The notes under the pieces were generated by a model that was not told where the DNA came from, made no database searches, and saw nothing but the letters and a program-made list of their open reading frames with translations. 64,000 nucleotides of DNA. It comes from a virus. The stretch's first letter is position 1. Each line of letters starts with the position of its first letter. Positions 61,224-64,000 of this stretch are shown here, piece after piece. The DNA lies in the IMG/VR virus record IMGVR_UViG_3300002518_000003, positions 12,933 through 76,932 of that record; one strand, given 5' to 3'. Made by a program: the position numbers and the translations under genes.

Positions 61224-61336
61224 TACTTACTCCTCAGACCTTTGCTCCTTAAGATTCTGAGATCTTTTCTCTTCAACTGCTTGATGGCAGCAGAGAGAGC
61301 GGAGTTTATGGTTACCACGACAGAGTAGCTCACCAT
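61223..61336 (-). CDS. 37-residue basic protein
   Basis: This very small frame exactly fills the space between the 160-aa and 141-aa genes, with TAATG junctions on both sides, so it is very likely translated by coupling. The peptide is hydrophobic at first (MVSYSVVVTINSALSAA) and strongly basic at the end, with eight Lys/Arg in the last 16 residues (KRKDLRILRSKGLRSK). It may bind nucleic acid or a membrane. No family can be named at this length. Confidence 0.6.
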   Translation of the reverse strand: MVSYSVVVTINSALSAAIKQLKRKDLRILRSKGLRSK

Positions 61337-61818
61337 TAGATTGCGTTCTCCGTTTCATCAACCGTAAGACTGATTCCGTTTTCTGTTCTATTTCTTGTAT
61401 TTACTGGAACTACGATGCGGAGCCAGAATGGATAGTAGTTATCATCTGGTGCAACCGCTGTTCCTATTTGTGGAAGGAAGTGAATGCGAGGAGAGGCTGT
61501 CGCCATGTTCGCTGTGCTTGGCAGGACCGTTCCAGAAACTCGATTCGTCCACTGTCCCTCTGTGGGCGCAGTGTCTCCACCGAGCAACTTCACCTCCCAT
61601 CCCGCCACGTTACCCGCACTGACCAGGTCGTCAGGCGTAGATGTAGGTAGGATGGTAATTCCAGAATACCATTTGGTTAGGTCGTCGTTTCTGATGAAGA
61701 GCTTTTGAGTTACAGTCTCTCCGTCAACACCGTTGTGTGAGCTTGAGATCGGATTGATCGCTGTAATCTCATCAAACTGATTGGTGTCCTCATTGTATTC
61801 GTATAGCTTTAAGGCCAT
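61336..61818 (-). CDS. Hypothetical virion-region protein, 160 aa
   Basis: It begins MALKLYEYNEDTNQFDEITA and is beta-rich with an Asn/Thr/Gly-rich middle; VAPDDNYYPFWLRIVVPVNT looks like core strands of a small sandwich. The start has TAGGAGAATCATG. It is the first gene after the hairpin that follows terL. It is probably structural, but its role is unknown. Confidence 0.6.
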   Translation of the reverse strand: MALKLYEYNEDTNQFDEITAINPISSSHNGVDGETVTQKLFIRNDDLTKWYSGITILPTSTPDDLVSAGNVAGWEVKLLGGDTAPTEGQWTNRVSGTVLPSTANMATASPRIHFLPQIGTAVAPDDNYYPFWLRIVVPVNTRNRTENGISLTVDETENAI

Positions 61819-61838
61819 GATTCTCCTAAGAATAAAGT

Positions 61839-61891
61839 GGCACCCTCTCCACAGGAAAAGGAGGAGGAGGAAAACCTGCAGAGAGGATGCC
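61839..61891 (-). promoter_or_regulatory. 17-bp hairpin with CCUCC-rich loop between terL and the next gene
   Basis: On the minus strand the arm at 61875-61891 pairs with the arm at 61839-61855 (17 pairs, three of them G-U) around a pyrimidine loop TTTTCCTCCTCCTCCTTTT. What follows is ACTTTATTCTTAGGAG, a weak T-rich stretch and then the ribosome site of the next gene. It may be a weak terminator, an RNA processing site, or a structure whose CCUCC loop pairs with purine-rich ribosome sites. Confidence 0.6.
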
Positions 61892-61900
61892 GAGGGAACT

Positions 61901-63943
61901 TTAAAAGTTCGATCTTCTTGGTGGACCTCGAGAATTTCTTAACCTGCCAAACCCCTTGCCTCTATTGACCTTGGATTTGCGTTGCGCTAATAATCTTCTG
62001 TCCCAGTCCTTTTCATGATCTCTATCGTTTGCGAACCGATGAGTATGGTCACTCCTCCTTACCACCGTTCGCGGTGTGATCATTTCGTTGACAGCACGAG
62101 GCTGTGGGGCTAACTCCAGCTTCAACTGTTGCTTGGTGCTGACTCCAGCCTTGCCAAGTTCTTCTATTACGGAAGTCTCTATGTCCTGTCCGAGACCAGG
62201 AGCGACACGCATCTTTGCGTCATGCCGTGGCTTGCCGAACTGGGTCGCTTCCATCTGAACTGCTAACAATGCTAGAACTAGTGCATCAAGCTTGTGGTCT
62301 CCGACCGCATCTGATTGCATTTCATAAACCGGAATTCCGGTCTGAGTCACACGAGAGATAATATAGTTCTCTAGTTGCTTTGTCAAAATGGGATCTGCTT
62401 GCGTCAACTGAATCTTGTGCTGCTCAAACTTTCGCTGAGCATTTTCAATCATCATCTGCTTCGCACGCTTCTTGGTCTTCTTCTTGGACCAAGGGTCGTA
62501 AGCTTCGATGTTTCCAGAGAAGTTGATGCTCTTGGTGATGTGTTTGATTCTACCGTCAGCAGTTCCATCGGGCTTTGTCGCAGAGAAGATTCTAAGTTGC
62601 TCTAAGTGATTGACACCACCACCACCGTAGTCAAGATAGATAGCGAACGGTGCCCACTTTCTATTCATACGAATGATCTCCAGGTTGGCCGCTCTTTCAG
62701 TAAACTCTTGTCTTTCTACGGTCTTTGAGTCAACGACCCTGAAGAATGCTTCTCCCTCAAGAGCAGAATCACCTTCGAGCTCTGCCTCTTCTTTTGTGTA
62801 CCTATGAATACCAAGGACCATGACCTCTGTACCCTTTACCGGGTTCCAGTCCACTCCGATCGTATAGGCCCATCCTGGAGCATTGATCTGACTATGGTAG
62901 CTGTCATCATAGTCATAGTTGCCGCCCCACTTGAGGGCATAGTCGATGTCCTTCTTTCTGAAGACTCCGGCATCGTCGTCTCCGAACTCTGCAAGGACCT
63001 CATGAATATAACCGCCCTTGGTAAGGGTACGTCGGAACTCAAGGTCCATACGGTGGGTCCAGTTTGGGTTCGCCATCGATGGGAAGTGGAAGTTCTTGTA
63101 TTCTGGGTCGAAGCTCCACTCATAGAACTTGTCCCTACGACCTGTGGGTGTAGATGAGGCCCATAGCTGAGTGTCTTCGTGGTCCATCAGGATAGCTGCG
63201 ATGGAGTCGATATCTCCAGGGTTCATGTAGTCCGTCTCGTCAAGAACGATAACGTCACCACCCTGTCCACGTACGGAAGAAGCATTAGCACCAGAGTTGG
63301 TGCCTGCTGAGAAGCCACGGATGTAGGAACCATTGGTAAACTCGATCTCGTGATATGGATTGGAGACCTTGCGCTTGATGAGGTTCTTCAGACGTGGAGA
63401 GTCTGCGATCAACTCATTGAGTCTTTTGTAGATAATATCGATCTGTGATCTGAAAGGACAGACAAGAAGGATCTTACAGTGACCCGTAGGCCAGGTGTCA
63501 ATGAGATGAAGCATCTTGACACAGATGGACTCTGTCTTTCCACCACGTCGTCCAATCCTGAAGACCTTACGCTTCGCAGTACACTTGAGCATGATCTCTT
63601 GGTAGATATCAGCATCGTCATCAAGGTCATACTTAAGCTTGTTGGGTGGGGTACAACCTCTCGGCTCCCAGCCACCCTTATCAACGAGCAACCACTTCTT
63701 TGCCCACTTGGTAGCGTCGAGACCTTCTTCAAGCATCTCAACTTCATTCTTATCAAAGAAGCTTCTTTTGTCACCAAGGACCTTGTCTACCACCTGGCCG
63801 AAATCAGCAGGGATACCTTTGCATTGGATGGGGAACTCTCCGGCTTTGAACACCGTGGTCCCGTCTTCCAGAACAATATCCTTCTCGAGGGTATTCTTCT
63901 TCTTACAACGGATGCATGCTGGGTGAAGAGTTAATCCTTCCAT
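61901..63943 (-). CDS. terL: Terminase large subunit (packaging ATPase-nuclease)
   Basis: A 680-aa protein. The ATPase part has Walker A GRRGGKT (131-137), Walker B VIVLDE (231-236, with catalytic Glu236) and the coupling motif ASSTPTG (262-268). The nuclease part has acidic residues at TIGVD365W, YLD438YGG and GD549HKLD553ALV, the RNase H-like metal site of terminase nucleases. It pumps DNA into the prohead through the portal and cuts the concatemer. An N-terminal CIRC ... QC group (residues 10-41) could form a small zinc site. The C-terminus is strongly basic. No small-terminase gene was recognised in the window. Confidence 0.93.
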   Translation of the reverse strand: MEGLTLHPACIRCKKKNTLEKDIVLEDGTTVFKAGEFPIQCKGIPADFGQVVDKVLGDKRSFFDKNEVEMLEEGLDATKWAKKWLLVDKGGWEPRGCTPPNKLKYDLDDDADIYQEIMLKCTAKRKVFRIGRRGGKTESICVKMLHLIDTWPTGHCKILLVCPFRSQIDIIYKRLNELIADSPRLKNLIKRKVSNPYHEIEFTNGSYIRGFSAGTNSGANASSVRGQGGDVIVLDETDYMNPGDIDSIAAILMDHEDTQLWASSTPTGRRDKFYEWSFDPEYKNFHFPSMANPNWTHRMDLEFRRTLTKGGYIHEVLAEFGDDDAGVFRKKDIDYALKWGGNYDYDDSYHSQINAPGWAYTIGVDWNPVKGTEVMVLGIHRYTKEEAELEGDSALEGEAFFRVVDSKTVERQEFTERAANLEIIRMNRKWAPFAIYLDYGGGGVNHLEQLRIFSATKPDGTADGRIKHITKSINFSGNIEAYDPWSKKKTKKRAKQMMIENAQRKFEQHKIQLTQADPILTKQLENYIISRVTQTGIPVYEMQSDAVGDHKLDALVLALLAVQMEATQFGKPRHDAKMRVAPGLGQDIETSVIEELGKAGVSTKQQLKLELAPQPRAVNEMITPRTVVRRSDHTHRFANDRDHEKDWDRRLLAQRKSKVNRGKGFGRLRNSRGPPRRSNF

Positions 63944-64000
63944 CTAAGCATTCTCTGAATAGAGCTCATAGACATAATACTTACTTTCTCGGTCCATGTT
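63944..64000 (-). CDS. 3' end of an upstream gene (partial) or 17-residue peptide
   Basis: An open frame enters from the right edge and ends with TAG at 63944, one base before the terL ATG. Its last residues are MDRESKYYVYELYSENA. Because the frame is open to the edge, it is most likely the C-terminus of a larger gene, possibly the small terminase subunit. The internal ATG at 63997 would give only 17 residues. Too little is visible to name it. Confidence 0.5.
   Translation of the reverse strand, partial: NMDRESKYYVYELYSENA

Overview
The window is a contiguous piece of the virion-structure region of a large tailed phage with a contractile tail (myovirus). The evidence is the set of genes: large terminase, portal, prohead protease, HK97-type capsid protein, tail sheath, tail tube, baseplate J-type wedge, gp25/W-type wedge, and a giant lysozyme-bearing hub. 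There are no rRNA, tRNA, CRISPR, plasmid or host metabolic genes. Gene sizes (2158, 1631, 1253 and 1111 codons) suggest a jumbo-type genome. The host cannot be identified from the sequence, although a peptidoglycan-hydrolase hub means a walled bacterium. Of 51 coding regions, 50 lie on the minus strand, so the structural operon reads from right (64000) to left (1). Genes are packed with TAATG, TAAATG or ATGA junctions. I found no convincing promoter and only one good intrinsic terminator.

In order of transcription: (1) 64000-54564, packaging and procapsid: terL, a 17-bp hairpin, several small unknown genes, a hydrophobic 493-aa protein, a portal fused to a MuF-like domain, an endonuclease VII-type homing gene, and a protease fused to a scaffold-like tail. 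(2) 54563-42413, capsid and a roughly 10-kb block of accessory proteins with IPT/TIG-like, bacterial Ig-like and laminin-G-like folds, including a sharply bounded GC-rich two-gene cassette (44365-47699). (3) 42406-39260, neck and head-tail joining genes, interrupted by an opposite-strand LAGLIDADG-type gene. (4) 39256-33492, sheath with a duplicated domain insertion, then three tube-like paralogues. (5) 33455-30418, two tail-assembly-chaperone-like genes interrupted by two homing endonucleases. (6) 30418-21761, two giant proteins where a tape measure is expected; the second carries a signature resembling the catalytic double-psi barrel of multisubunit RNA polymerases. (7) 21757-12818, baseplate hub and wedge. 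(8) 12818-1, large modular baseplate-periphery or fibre-like proteins.

Two observations stand out. First, a short peptide with consensus close to MAD(L/I)xVTTT(L/F)DA(V/I)L begins five otherwise unrelated virion proteins in both the head-accessory and the baseplate-periphery blocks. Its core also occurs as a four-copy tandem array inside the leftmost protein and twice at another C-terminus. Codons for it differ synonymously between genes, which points to selection on the peptide. Second, the 1631-aa protein in the tape-measure region has a DFDAD motif preceded by an RQP element, in the order seen in RNA polymerase beta-prime. It is a candidate virion-carried, injected polymerase. All functions are inferred from sequence by eye; no search or structure prediction was run.
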